Assembly: GCA_905116865.2 (NCBI GenBank)
Contig: CAJHNH020005011.1
Location: forward strand, 249,727-313,726
Source of the DNA: Candidula unifasciata
Taxonomy: Eukaryota; Mollusca; Gastropoda; Stylommatophora; Geomitridae
Length of the DNA stretch: 64,000 nt
Reading direction: 5' to 3'
Within the stretch, counting starts at the first letter, position 1, and every line of letters begins with the position of its first letter. Position numbers and translations under genes: made by a program. Below, in pieces: positions 44,822 to 56,830 of this stretch. The notes under the pieces are model-generated. The model ran no database searches. It was not told the origin of the DNA and worked only from the letters and a program-made list of their open reading frames with translations.

Positions 44822-45466
44822 AACCATGGAGCTGTGTTCTTGAATCGTTATGTTATCTAAATTATACACCTGCTTTCGTGTGTACTTCTATCTTGAGAAC
44901 ACCTGGTAAAGCACAGCAGGAGAAGATGGAGGCCTGGGAGTCATGACCCAGGTCGGCCCACCCTCTGAAGTTGTCTAGGAGGTAATGGAGCGAAACAGTT
45001 GTTCACGAGGGATCTTGTACCTATGAACGGTGGGCTCCTGCTGTACATGCTCCCCTGTGGAGTTCTTCTTACTGAGTATTTTGTCAGCAGTTAGCAGATT
45101 AGTCCCATCTTGGGGTGATTGTAGCTTCACTGCGCATCTTTTCAAAAATTACACCTCTTCTTTTCTGTTCCATTGAATCAAGTCTTATCCTTCATAAGCA
45201 GCGTGGTTTAACTTTAGAAATACTGTAAGTCTAATGTCTGCTCGTTTGTTGTTGTGTTTGTACGGTCGTTTCTTCACCGTTTTAACTAAAGCCATGCCAT
45301 TTCTATGTTGTTGTGTTTGTACGGTTTTTCTTCACTGTTTTAACTAAAGCTATGTCATTTCGATGATGTTTATTATTTTTGTTAATGAAAAATTATATTT
45401 CTCTAGCACAGTACAGTTACAAGGTGGGCGGTCCATATATTCTTTCTCTCTGTCTTTTTGTCTGTC
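44822..45466. other. Unique spacer with a 59-bp duplication
   Basis: GTTGTGTTTGTACGGT..TTC and TTCAC.GTTTTAACTAAAGC occur twice (45252-45306 and 45309-45364), a diverged tandem duplication. No gene seen. Confidence 0.55.
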
Positions 45467-45692
<226 letters not shown>

Positions 45693-46325
45693 AACAACAT
45701 AATGATTTTCTGAAAGGCACTGTGGCTACATAATCTTAAGATCGCGCTGTGTTCTTCATCTCTTGTTACTTTGTAACTGGTTCTAGTGTCTGCAATTGTC
45801 ATCTGGCTTCTAGTGCTGTCTGGTACTAACGGCTTTATCGTCGACTTTAACATCTCAATAGTGATTCTACCTTATGTTGACCATGGATCCATGTATCTTG
45901 TGTATCGTCTTTGTAACTCGGTGTCCCGTTTCATGTCTCTTCTCTAGTGTCTGTCTTAGAGCCTCAATGTGACTGCTCCTCTCTTCCTAGTGTTGAGTTG
46001 GCATCCTCACAACTAAAGGTGCTCTATAAGGGTCCATGTTACTAGTCCCTCGTCTTCTAAGTCTTATCGACTGAAGGCTGCCAAAGTGCTTTGTTACTCA
46101 TTATTTATACTTGGATGCTGGGATGCTAGGTTTTTGTTTTCTTCTCTTCTAGAAATTTATAGTACGTCTCAACATGTTTATTACTATGTGCGTTCTCTGG
46201 GATTTTCTAATTATGTCTCAACTGCCTCAGATTTTATTATCCTATTATGCGCAAATATAGTAGTTACATTGACAGTTGAGGTCATAGAGACTCCTAAAAA
46301 GCAAGTACTACTACGTTCTCTCTAA
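45693..46325. other. Unique spacer, no gene seen
   Basis: Single-copy sequence. The 79-codon frame at 46086-46325 is hydrophobic but shows no recognisable family. Confidence 0.5.
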
Positions 46326-46341
46326 AAAGGCATGTCAACAG

Positions 46342-46470
46342 TGACGTCAAACACTATTTACAAAATATTGTTGCTAAGAACTGTTGATTTTCGTCTCATC
46401 AACTAATACGCAGTATCCTACCTCATGGCAAACAAGTAATGACGTCAATATTCATTTTTGGCGGGAAAAG
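46342..46470. promoter_or_regulatory. CRE/E2F-like site cluster
   Basis: Two perfect TGACGTCA palindromes (46342-46349, 46440-46447) lie 98 bases apart, and TTTTTGGCGGGAAAAG (46455-46470), an E2F-type site, follows. A diverged duplication (CAGTATCCTACCTC and CAATATCCTACCTCC) overlaps the cluster. No adjacent promoter or exon is identified. Confidence 0.3.
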
Positions 46471-46770
46471 GCTACCAAAACCTGTTGATCCTGGTACATT
46501 TTAGCTATGTGCAATATCCTACCTCCTAACAAACAATTGACGACGTCTCCCTGTTACACACCCTCTCTATTTCTCAAAATAATGTATCAGTTAGAGCAAT
46601 TACTCCCAGGTCATCTTCTCCTCAGCCTCATCCCCCTTATCCTTAATCATCCTGCATTTTACCAATCGTGAAAAAAATATATATATATTTACAATATGCA
46701 TATACCTTATATCGAAATAACGTGCTTTATTGATAAAATACAATTGCTGTGTGAAAAGGAATTCTTAAGA

Positions 46771-46830
46771 CGGGCCTGCGTGCCAAATATGTGACCCATT
46801 GAAAATAAAGTTCGTCCGTTCGTTGTCCTC
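46771..46830 (+). mobile_element. Family-T element 3' end, plus copy
   Basis: CGGGCCTGCGTGCCAAATAT, GTGACCCATTGAAAATAAAG, then TTCGTCCGTTCGTTG. It matches the 18.9 kb, 55.6 kb and 62.5 kb copies. Confidence 0.6.
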
Positions 46831-47384
46831 ATCTATTTCTGATTAGCTGTACTCTGATGGTTCACACAGTGAGCTTATTCTACTGATGTGCGTTTCTGTT
46901 GGAGAGTTTTCCCCGTAAAACTCCGAGTCCGTCTAGTCAAGGAAATCTTAGAGTGCTTATTAAACTGTAGTCAGTCAAGATGTTATCGATTACTGCCCAC
47001 TGGCCTAATGTCCAGAACAATAAGAAATCATTTAGAAGAAAGTGAAGTCAAGGACTCTTTCGCCCCTTTGACGCCTCGGACATGTAGCGCTTGGCCAATT
47101 TGTTTTTGGAATAGATGACTGGTTCGTTATTCAATGAAAGAAGTGGTCATCACAACAATCACAGTACTGACCGCAGGTCATTTCCTGAAAGCTAATTTAG
47201 TCTTGCTGGCCCTAGAGATCATGGTCAGCTCACAAAAGATTAGCATAGATGAGAATTTGAACCCTAGGCCATGGGGCCTGTAGACGAGTGTGTCCTCACT
47301 ATACCACCGGGAATTCAAGTTTTGGACAAACTATTGCCAAACTGGAATCTGCTGGAGCAGGCTGTCACTTCTTCTGTTCTCTAC
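46831..47384. other. Unique spacer, no supported gene
   Basis: A plus frame of 76 codons (46888-47118) has no recognisable domain. The approach to the 65-bp array contains a diverged half-unit (47340-47385). Confidence 0.45.
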
Positions 47385-47835
47385 TGGAATACCTCGGGAC
47401 TTCAGGGCAGGAAGAGATCTCTGGAACAGGCCATTCTGTTCTCTACTACTGGAATACCTCGGGACTTCAGGGCAGGAAGAGATCTCTGGAACAGGCCATT
47501 CTGTTCTCTACTACTGGAATACCTGGGGACTTCAAGGCAGGAAGAGATCGCTGGAACAGGCCCTTCTGTTCTCTACTACTGGACTACCTCGGGACTTCAG
47601 GGCAGGAAGAGATCGCTGAAACAACAGGCCCTTCTGTTCTCTACTACTGGAATACCTCGGGACTTCAGGGCAGGAAGAGATCGCTGCAACAGGCCCTTCT
47701 GTTCGCTACTACTGCAATACCTCGGGACTTCAGGGCAGGAAGAGATCTCTGGAACAACAGGCCCTTCTGTTCTCTACTACTGGAATACCTCGGGACTTCA
47801 GGGCAGGAAGAGATCGCATCAACAGGCCCTTCTGT
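47385..47835. repeat. 65-bp minisatellite, seven copies
   Basis: Unit containing GGAATACCTCGGGACTTCAG, GGCAGGAAGAGATC and GGCC(A/C)TTCTGTTCTC. Two units carry an extra AAC triplet (at about 47622 and 47755). Open frames up to 287 codons result and extend into flanking DNA. Confidence 0.94.
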
Positions 47836-48249
47836 TCCATTCGTATAAAATACTTTTCAGTGTCTCTGATATTTCTGCGTTCTATCTTTGCTCTGTTACC
47901 GCTGTATCTTATACCAATGGTCTCTGTGGTGCTCTGTCTGATGCCCATCTAGTAACCTGGCTAAGCCCTTTGATTTGTTGTCTGCCTTTAAAGATCATGA
48001 CTGGCTTTGTGTCGACTCTCCTGATATTATCGTTCCTAAGTCGATATTTCCCATTGCACCTGCACAGTACTCACAGATTTCATTTATGTCTGGACTTTTT
48101 TTCCTTGTCTCTTCTGACTTCGATAAATGCATAACAGACTGACGTTCAGTTCAGGGCTCAGCAAAAGTATCGTCACGTCCTGCGCATGAAGGCTTAACCT
48201 TACATTAGTATGCCTAGCTTGCCACTCACTACAGGCTGCAGCCTGACTA

Positions 48250-48370
48250 ACTGACAGACTTGTTACCCCACTAGAACATCACACTGAGCAATAAACACCC
48301 GGTGACACAAAGTGCCACCATTCGGATGAGGATCACCAGTTGTGAGGTCCCAGAAACCCCGTTTACCCGT
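48250..48370 (-). repeat. Dispersed repeat D, minus copy
   Basis: The reverse complement shares GATCCTCATCCGAAT, GTGGCACTTTGTGTCACCGG, GTGTTTATTGC and TAGTGGGGTAACAAG with 28215-28315. Confidence 0.7.
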
Positions 48371-49657
48371 CACATTATATTAGGGCTTTAAAATAACCAA
48401 AACTTCGTCCCACAAGAGAACGGGGATTTGGTTATGCTGCACTCTTGAAGGATCCCTAAGACCCAATTTGCAAATTCGAGACTTGGAAGCAATACACAAA
48501 AGCAGCACATCTCTTCCTCGCGTCAGACTTGTCTCGTGGACGAGGGCACCTTACAAATGAATTGTTGGGAGCACTTAGCAGGACCCCGTATGGATAGCAT
48601 GCATCAGGCACGGCACGGCTCCAGATCCTAAAGTGAAAGCTGCTGTACCAACTGGCACCTCAAGTACGATCCCACATTAATTCCATAATATGCAATACTT
48701 CGACAATGTTACTAGAATAAAATATGACTGGGACATATCAGAGTGAAAGTGGATATGCGGTATCAGCAAATTGGAGTCTTATAAAGCGAAGAATGCTTTC
48801 ACTAGTACACTACACCCACCCATGGGATATGGCAGGCAGAAATTAAGTATGTTAAAGGTTGTACATTCATCTCATCCTGCTAGTAAGGGAGGCTACAACT
48901 GCTAGAGTTTCCGCTGCAGGCGTCAACAGATATCGTCCTCCGTCTGCCATGTCTCCAGTTTCCCTGGCAACAGCGGGCGGAAACACAGAAGTGAAACCGC
49001 CCTCAAATGTTGATGTTTGGCGGCGATGAGCTAGCTCGCTACTTCAAGGGGACACAATAAGTAGCATTCTCGAGTTCCGCAGTTAACCTCAGGTAAACAA
49101 CAGCCTTTAGTTCCAGTGCCTGCTGCATCAGTGGTATGTGGGGGTAAGGAATCATTGGCTGGTTGCTGGGCCCAAGGAGACTACTTCAAGCACTTTCATA
49201 TCCAGCAGAGATTGTGCTTTCTAGGGGCGATAATCAAACACCGGCAAGTGGAAGATTACAATGCTGTGCTGCTAACCTTTTCCTTGTTTGTGTTTTCATA
49301 TATGGATGTTCGTATTCTGGGCGAATAACTTCATTCTTTACCGATCCTAGCTGACGGTGACTTCGCATGTTTTATACACGAGTTCCAGTTCAGTGTCTGC
49401 GGAGCACCATTTTATGTTTCACATTTGATGTTAGAATTATTCAATCCCTGCTGACCAACATCTCATAGCGCATTGAATGATCTCCTGTTGAAGATTGCAG
49501 CTGACACCGGACTGCTTGCTGTAGCTGAGCTGTTGTCCTAATTATAGCTTCACTCGAGGTTGAACAGGGAATCTGGGCTTACCCCATTGGCCTACCTTCA
49601 ACACTGGGATTCTTTAGTCTCACGTTGTCACACCTCTATAGGCCGCAGCTCGGAGGG

Positions 49658-49666
49658 TATAAATAG
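49658..49666 (+). promoter_or_regulatory. TATA-box candidate next to the 27-bp array
   Basis: GGTATAAATAGCAGG is a strong TATA context. A start site about 30 bases on would fall near TACAGTTACT and read straight into the 27-bp minisatellite at 49735. No coding exon follows, so the transcript, if any, would be repeat RNA. Confidence 0.35.
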
Positions 49667-49734
49667 CAGGCAGTCGTAGTTTAGCTACAGTTACTGTTTT
49701 ACTAACCCAGGAACGGTGCACAGTTACAATGTGC

Positions 49735-51310
49735 CTATGAATGACTCTGGGACAATTATTGTATGAGTGATGATACTAGGACAATGATTGTATGCTAGAC
49801 GCTGGGACAATGATTGTATGCTAGACTCTGGGGCAATGATTGTATGCTAGACTCTGGGACAATGATTGTATGCTAGATTCTAGGACAATGATTGTATGCT
49901 GGACTCTGGTACAATGATTGTATGCTAGACTCTGGGACAATGATTGTATGTTAGACTCTGCGACAATGATTGTATGCTAGACGCTGGGACAATGATTGTA
50001 TGCTAGACTCTGGGACAATGATTGTATGCTAGACTCTAGGACAATGATTGTATGCTAGACTCTAGGAAAATGATTGTATGCTAGACTCTGGGACAATGAT
50101 TGTATGCTAGACGCTGGGACAATGATTGTATGCTAGACTCTAGTACAATGATTGAATGCTAGACGCTGGGGCAATGGTTGTATGCTAGACTCTGGGACAA
50201 TGGTTGTATGCTAGACTCTGGGACAATGATTGTATGCTAGACTCTGGGACAATGATTGTATGCTAAATTCTGGGACAATCATTGTTTGCTAGACTCTGCG
50301 ACAATGATTGTATGCTAGACTCTGGGGCAATGATTGTATGCTAGACTCTGGGACAATGATTGTATGCTAGACTCTTGGACAATGATTGTATGCTACTCTG
50401 GGACAATGATTGTATGCTAGACTCTGGGACAATGTTTGTGTGCTAGACTCTCGGACAATGATTGTATGCCAGACTCTGGGACAATGATTGTATGCTAGAC
50501 TCTGGGACAATGATTGTATGAGTGGTACTGGAACAATTATTGTATGAGTGGTACTTAGACGAGGACTGTACAAGTGATTCTGGGATGATGTTTGTATAGG
50601 TGACTCTATGACAAGGATTGTATTGGTGACTTTGGGTCAATGAATGTATGGGTTAATCTGGGACAATGATTTTATAAGGTATTTCGGGGCAATGATTGTA
50701 TGAGTTGTACTAGCATGATGATTGTATGAGATGTACGAGGATGATTGTATGAGTGACTCTGCGAAAGTGATTGTGTGAGTAGTACTGGTACGATGATTGT
50801 ATGAGTGACTCTGTGACGATGATTGTATGACTGGCACTGGAACGATGATTGTGTGAATGGCATTGGGAAATGATTGTGTGAATGGCATTGGGACAATGAT
50901 TGTATGACTGGCACTGGGACGATGATTGTATGACTGGCACTGGGACGATGATTGTGTGAATGGCACTAGGACAATGATTGTGTGAATGGCACTGGGACGA
51001 TAATTGTCTGACTGGCACTGTGACGATGATTGTATGACGCATTGGGACAATGATTGTATGACTGGCACTGGGACAATGATTGTATGACTGGCACTGGGAC
51101 GATGATTGTATGACTGACACTGGGACGATGATTGTGTGACTGGAATTGATAAAATTATTGTGTAAATGGTACTTTGACGATGATTGTATGAGTAGTAATT
51201 GGGCTGTGATTGTAAAAGTGGTACTGGGAAGTGATTGTATGAGTGGTACCGGAGCGATGATTGTATCTGTGACTCTAATAAAATGTCTGTATGAGTGGTA
51301 CTATAATAAT
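49735..51310. repeat. 27-bp minisatellite with two subfamilies, about 57 copies
   Basis: Left subfamily (about 49790-50510): GACAATGATTGTATGCTAGA then CTCTGGG. Right subfamily (about 50750-51140): GACGATGATTGTATGACTGG then CACTGGG. Diverged units occupy both ends and the join (50520-50750), so the array was probably homogenised at two separate centres. Confidence 0.95.
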
Positions 51311-51463
51311 GATAGGCTGAGTCGATAATGAAACGCAGGTGAATTTAAAAGGATTGGAACTAGATCTAATTTACATAAATCGTGCGAGTAACCTTTCTGG
51401 CGGAGCCCTGGAGATTTTGTCATAGATAGTTCTTCCCAGTCCTAGAAACGATCAGCGACGTCT

Positions 51464-51720
51464 ATGGCTTAGGCGTTGCGAGTCCGGCTCGTAATTCCAA
51501 CCTACCGCGATCGAAACCCACCGCTGGCTGCGTGGATTTTTTTCATAGTATGGGGCGTCGCAGGTCGATCCAGCCTTAAATGAGTACCAGGATGGCTGTC
51601 TTGGTAAAATAAAGACGGCCGGCGTAATGCTGGCCACATTACCCACCTAGTGCCGATTGGTTTGTAAAAATATGGAACGCTCTTTCCATATGCCCGATGC
51701 GTCTTAGGCGTAAAAAGTAC
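51464..51720 (+). mobile_element. tRNA-derived SINE, second family
   Basis: A box-A-like TGGCTTAGGCG at 51471 and a box-B-like GATCGAAACCC at 51510 form a tRNA-like head. A body of about 200 bases follows, ending near CTTAGGCGTAAAAAGTAC. The body contains AAAATAAAGACGGCCGGCGT. No sure target-site duplication was found. The sequence differs from the SINE at 33.2 kb. Confidence 0.6.
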
Positions 51721-51734
51721 TTCCTTACTTTATT

Positions 51735-51830
51735 AGAAATAATCGCCACTGATAGCTTTCACTAGAAATGATCGCCACCGATAGCTTTCACTAGAAATGA
51801 TCGCCACTGACAGCTTACACTAGAAATTCT
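51735..51830. repeat. 29-bp minisatellite, about 3.5 copies
   Basis: Unit AGAAATGATCGCCACTGATA followed by GCTTTCACT; it directly follows the SINE end. Confidence 0.88.
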
Positions 51831-51889
51831 CTTTAGTCAAAAGCTTCTCCCTCCCCTTTCTCTTTCCCCTTTTCTTTCCAAATTCAAAA

Positions 51890-52830
51890 CCTCTGTGTTT
51901 CAATTATCTCAATGAAACTTGCATTCTCTCTAAAACCACTGTGTTTCAATTCTCCCGATCAAACTTGTATTCTCTCTAAAACCTCTGTGTTTCAATTCTC
52001 TCAATCAAACTTGCATTCTCTCTAAAACCTCTGTGTTTCAATTCTCCCAATCAAACTTGTATTCTCTCTAAAACCTCTGTGTTTCAATTCTCTCAATCAA
52101 ACTTGCATTCTCTCTAAAACCTATGTGTTTCAATTCTCTCAATCAAACTGGCATTCTCTCTAAAACCTCTGTGTTTCAATTCTCCCAATCAAACTTGCAT
52201 TCTCTCTAAAACCTCTGTGTTTCAATTCTCCCAATCAAACTTGTATTCTCTCTAAAACCTCTGTGTTTCAATTCTCTCAATCTAACCTGTACTCTCTCTC
52301 TCAATTCTCTCCAGTCAGATTCTCTCAATCAAACCTGTACTCTCTCTAAATTCTCTCCAGTCAGATTCTCTCAATCTAACCTGTACTCTCTCTAAATTCT
52401 CTCCAGTCAGATTCTCTCAATCAAACCTGTACTCTCTCTAAATTCTCTCCAGTTAGATTCTCTCATTCAAACCTGTACTCTCTCTAAATTCTCTCCAGTC
52501 AGATTCTCTCAATCAAACATGTAATCTATCTAAATTCTCTCCAGTCAGATTCTCTCAATTAAAAATGTACTCTCTCTAAATTCTCTCCAGTCAGATTCTC
52601 TCAATCAAACCTGTACTCTCTCTAAATTCTCTCCAGTCAGATTCTCTCAATCAAACCTGTACTCTCTCTAAAACCTCTCTGTTTCAATTCTCTCAATCAA
52701 ACCTGTACTCTCTTTAAAACCTTTCTGTTTCAATTATCTCAATCAAACCTGTACTCTCTTTAAAACCTTTCTGTTTCAATTCTCTCAATCAAACCTGTAC
52801 TCTCTCTAAATTCTCTCGTCAGATTCTCTC
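51890..52830. repeat. 46-bp minisatellite with two alternating unit types
   Basis: About 20 copies. Type 1 (51890-52290, 52660-52800) has TCTCTAAAACCTCTGTGTTT; type 2 (52290-52660) has TAAATTCTCTCCAGTCAGAT. Both share TTCTCTCAATCAAAC. Blocks of type 1 flank a block of type 2. Confidence 0.93.
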
Positions 52831-52984
52831 CCACAAGCAAAAACATTTCAAGAGGTAAACTCGACCCGGCTTCCAAAGTTGCACTTCCGGTGTCAGAGAA
52901 AAAAAAAACTGTTTTTTTTTTTTTCCGGCAGATGCTGCTCCCGTAGACAGGTGGGAGTCGGGAAGTGGTGGCCTTAAGCTCGGG
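52831..52984. other. Spacer with an A/T homopolymer palindrome
   Basis: AGAAAAAAAAAACTG and TTTTTTTTTTTTTCCGG lie adjacent near 52898-52927 and could pair as a hairpin. No gene seen. Confidence 0.5.
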
Positions 52985-53390
52985 GGGAACCGTGGCTTTC
53001 TCTCGCCATGAAGTGGTGGCGTCTTTCTTGGGGGAACCTTGGCTTTCTCTCGCCATGAAGTGGTGGCGTCTTTCTCGGGGGGACCGTGGCTTTCTCTCGC
53101 TATGAAGTGGTGGCCTCATCTTCGGGGGGAACCGTGGCTTTCTCTCGCCATGAAATGGTGGCCTCATCTTCGGGGGTAACCGTGGCTTTCTCTCGCCATG
53201 AAGTGGTGTCGTCTTTCTCGGGGGGACCGTGGCTTTCTCTCGCTATGAAGTGGTGGCCTCATCCTCGGGGGGAACTGTGGCTTTCTCTCGCCATGAAGTG
53301 GCGGCCTCATCCTAGGGTGGACCTTGCTTTCTCTCGCCATGAAGTGGTGGCGTCTTTCTCGGGAGAACCTTGGCTTTCTCTCGCCATGAA
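52985..53390. repeat. 47/48-bp minisatellite, about 8.5 copies
   Basis: Unit with GGCTTTCTCTCGCCATGAAG, TGGTGGC and a CGGGGGGAACC stretch. GTCTTTCTCGG and CTCATCTTCGG versions alternate. Confidence 0.93.
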
Positions 53391-53474
53391 GACGGTGAAT
53401 GTCAGAACACGCCGAACACACACTTCTGATTGGAAATAGCTCTACAAATCATTTTTGTGATTGTAAGCTTCTCG

Positions 53475-54522
53475 AATATTCCATTTTCCTCATATCGTGA
53501 CGATGTTAGGATGGGGTTTAGATTACAATTTTCCTCATATCGTGACGTTGTTAGGATGGGGTTTAGATTACAATTTTCCTCATATCGTGAGAATGTGAGG
53601 ATGGGGTTTACATTACAATTTTTTTTATATCGTGACGATGTTAGGATGGGGTTTAGATTACAATTTTCCTCATATCGTGACGATGTTAGGCTGGGGTTTA
53701 GATTACAATTTTCCTCATATCGTGACGATGTTAGGGTGGGTTTTAGATTACAATTTTCCTCATATCGTGACGATGTTAGGATGGGGTTTAGATTACAATT
53801 TTCCTCATATCGTGAGAATGTTATAATGGGGTTTAGATTACAATTTTCCTCATATCGTGACGATGTTAGGATGGGGTTTTGATTACAATTTTCCTCATAT
53901 CGTGACGATGTTAGGATGGGGTTTAGATTACAATTTTCCTCATAACGTGACGATGTTAGGATGGGGTTTAGATTACAATTTTCCTCATATCGTGACGATG
54001 TTAGGATGGGGTTTAGATTACAATTTTCCTCATATCGTGACGATGTTAGGATGGGGTTTAGATTACAATTTTCCTCATATCGTGACAATGTTAGGATGGG
54101 GTTTAGATTACAATTTTCCTCATATCGTGACGATGTTAGGATGGGGTTTAGATTATAATTACCCTCAAATCGTGACGATGTTAGGATGGGGTTTAGATTA
54201 CAATTTTCCTCATATCGTGACGATGTTATGATGGGGTTTAGATTACAATTTTCCTCATATCGTGACGATGTTAGGATCGGGTTTAGATTACAATTTTCCT
54301 CATATCGTGACGATGTTAGGATGGGGTTTAGATTACATTTTTCCTCATTTCGTGACGATGTTAGGATGGGGTTTAGATTACAATTTTCCTCATATCGTGA
54401 CGATGTTAGGATGGGGTTTAGATTACAATTTTCCTCATATCGTGACGATGTTAGGATGGGGTTTAGATTACAATTTTCCTCATATCGTGAGAATGTTAGG
54501 ATGGGGTTTAGATTACAATTTC
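53475..54522. repeat. 45-bp minisatellite, about 23 copies, open on both strands
   Basis: Unit TTTTCCTCATATCGTGACGA then TGTTAGGATGGGGTTTAGAT. Nearly all units are exactly 45 bp, so 15-residue repeats stay in frame: SRYEENCNLNPILTS on minus (228 codons) and MGFRLQFSSYRDDVR on plus. Changes are almost all substitutions. Confidence 0.95.
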
Positions 54523-54564
54523 CACGAAAATGATTTCATGTTTAGCATACTGGTGAATCATGGC

Positions 54565-55352
54565 AACAAGTGTGGGCGATCTGAGCTGACCACTGCACAC
54601 GGTCACCAGTCTCTCGAACATGTCTGAGTCCTTGTTCTGTTGATACCATTCCTCCAACACACAACAGGTGTGGGCGATCTTAGCTGACCACTGCACACGG
54701 TCAGCAGTCTCTCGAACATGTCTGAGTCCTGGTTCTGTTGATACCATTCCTCCAACACACAACAGGTGTGGGCGATCTTAGCTGACCACTGCACACGGTC
54801 AGCAGTCTCTCGAACATGTCTGAGTCCTTGTTCTGTTGATACCATTCCTCCAACACACAACAGGTGTGGGCGATCTTAGCTGACCACTGCACACGGTCAG
54901 CAGTCTCTCGAACATGTCTGAGTCCTGGTTCTGTTGATACCATTCCTCCAACACACAACAGGTGTGGGCGATCTTAGCTGACCACTGCACACGGTCAGCA
55001 GTCTCTCGAACATGTCTGAGTCCTGGTTCTGTTGATTCCATTCCTCCAACACACAACAGGTGTGGGCGATCTTAGCTGACCACTGCACACGGTCAGCAGT
55101 CTCTCGAACATGTCTGAGTCCTGGTTCTGTTGATACCATTCCTCCAACACACAACAGGTGTGGGCGATCTTAGCTGACCACTGCACACGGTCAGCAGTCT
55201 CTCGAACATGTCTGAGTCCTGGTTCTGTTGATTCCATTCCTCCAACACACAACAGTTGTGGGCGATCTTAGCTGACCACTGGTCACGGTCAGCAGTCTCT
55301 CGAACATATCTGAGTCCTGGTTCTGTTGATACCATTCCTCCAACACACAACA
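54565..55352. repeat. 98-bp tandem repeat, eight copies, with a hairpin in each unit
   Basis: The longest unit in the window. Each copy has GTGTGGGCGATCTTAGC, then an inverted repeat GCTGACC-9 bases-GGTCAGC, then CTCTCGAACATGTCTGAGTC and CCATTCCTCCAACACAC. Copies differ at only a few sites (CTTG/CTGG, GATACC/GATTCC, CAGGTG/CAGTTG). The first and last copies are the most diverged. Confidence 0.95.
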
Positions 55353-55435
55353 GGCAACTACTGTGGAGTAGGAACTAGATCCTGCTGACCGAATTATCTC
55401 TATTACGATTTCACTCTGCGGTGGATTTGTATAAA

Positions 55436-55461
55436 TGAGAGAGAGAGAGAGAGGGGGGGGA

Positions 55462-55535
<74 letters not shown>

Positions 55536-55556
55536 AAGAGAGAGAGAAAGAGAACG
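55436..55556. repeat. (GA)n microsatellite
   Basis: About 120 bp of AG with a short G run near 55453, adjacent to a minus family-T end. Confidence 0.96.
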
Positions 55557-55608
55557 AACAAACAAACTTAATTTTTAAATGGTCACAAATTGGGCACACA
55601 GGCCTATT
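55553..55608 (-). mobile_element. Family-T element 3' end, minus copy
   Basis: Read on minus: GGCCTGTGTGCCCAATTTGT, GACCATTTAAAAATTAAG, then TTTGTTTGTTCGTTC. It matches the copies at 18.9, 46.8 and 62.5 kb and directly abuts the (GA)n tract. Confidence 0.6.
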
Positions 55609-55689
55609 TTACATTAGGCTCTTCTTTCACACAGCAATTGCATTTTATAAATACATCACGAGAAAGAAAGAGTGACATAGAAAGAGGCA

Positions 55690-55850
55690 GCCATAGAGAG
55701 AGAGGGACAGACAGACCGACAGACCGACAGTTAGACCGACACACCGACAGACATACAGATAAACCGACAAATTGACAGATAGACCAACCGACAGACCGAC
55801 CAACAGAGAGACCAACAAACAAACAAACAGACAGACAGAGATGCTAATGA
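55690..55850. repeat. GACAGACC-type degenerate tetranucleotide tract
   Basis: Imperfect (GACA/GACC/AACA)n of about 160 bp. It carries Arg/Asp/Thr frames only. Confidence 0.88.
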
Positions 55851-55944
55851 CAAGAAAATACAAACATGGATGCGTTTGATAAGGTCTAACTTGCTGGACA
55901 TGGGCACGAAGCAAATACACTGAGACAATCATTGGTCAGCAGAC

Positions 55945-56640
55945 ACGCAGAACATCATGGACGAAGGAAAGAACAAAACACTTTCTCGGCTTAGACACAG
56001 AACGTCATGGTCAAAGGAAAGAACAAAACACTTTCTCGGCTTAGACACAGAACGTCATGGTCAAAGGAAAGAACAAAACACTTTCTCGGCTTAGACACAG
56101 AACGTCATGGTCAAAGGAAAGAACAAAACACTTTCTCGGCTTAGACACAGAACGTCATGGTCAAAGGAAAGAACAAAACACTTTCTCGGCTTAGACACAG
56201 AACGTCATGGACAAAGGAAAGAACAAAACACTTTCTCGGCTTAGACACAGAACGTCATGGTCAAAGGAAAGAACAAAACACTTTCTCGGCTTAGACACAG
56301 ATCATCATGGACAAAGGAAAGAACAAAACACTTTCTCGGCTTAGACACAGAACGTCATGGTCAAAGGAAAGAACAAAACACTTTCTCGGCTTAGACACAG
56401 AACGTCATGGTCAAAGGAAAGAACAAAACACTTTCTCGGCTTAGACACAGAACGTCATGGTCAAAGGAAAGAACAAAACACTTTCTCGGCAATAGACACA
56501 GAACGTCATGGTCAAAGGAAAGAACAAAACACTTTCTCGGCTTAGACACAGATCATCATGGACAAAGGAAAGAACAAAACACTTTCTCGGCTTAGACACA
56601 GAACGTCATGGACAAAGGAAAGAACAAAACACTTTCTCGC
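55945..56640. repeat. 50-bp minisatellite, 14 copies
   Basis: Unit ACAGAACGTCATGGTCAAAG then GAAAGAACAAAACACTTTCT. The copies are very uniform; a TCATCATGGAC variant appears near 56300 and near 56551, 251 bp (about five units) apart. Confidence 0.96.
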
Positions 56641-56689
56641 TCACACCCCGCTCACCTCCCTCACCCCCCGCTCATCCCCCCCCCACCCC

Positions 56690-56830
56690 CCGCTCACCCA
56701 TCTGTAGACTGAAACATCGTCTGCAAAAGTCAACATTCTCCCAATTCCCAGTGCCTCTATAGTTGTTAGCCTGCTTGTGTACACATTGACAAGCCAGGAG
56801 CCAATAGTGGACCCCTGCAGGAGACCCATG
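56690..56830 (-). mobile_element. Reverse transcriptase fragment (motifs B and C)
   Basis: Minus frame 56829-56700 reads MGLLQGSTIGSWLVNVYTSR, LTTIEALGIGRM and LTFADDVSVYRW. GLLQGS...NVYT is palm motif B and FADD is motif C of a non-LTR polymerase; the distance between them is shorter than usual. A C-rich tract (56640-56700) ends it on one side. The other side runs into the 35-bp array, which repeats the GLLQGS codons. Confidence 0.8.

Larger units (their letters stand above)
47836..49734. other. Unique region, no supported gene
   Basis: About 1.9 kb with scattered short frames (49116-49354 and others), none recognised. It contains dispersed repeat D (48250-48370, minus) and a TATA-box candidate at 49658. 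Confidence 0.5.

Noticed and set aside
47271..48134. 287-codon plus frame
   Set aside because: Its core is the 65-bp array and the ends are random flank; no start context or domain.
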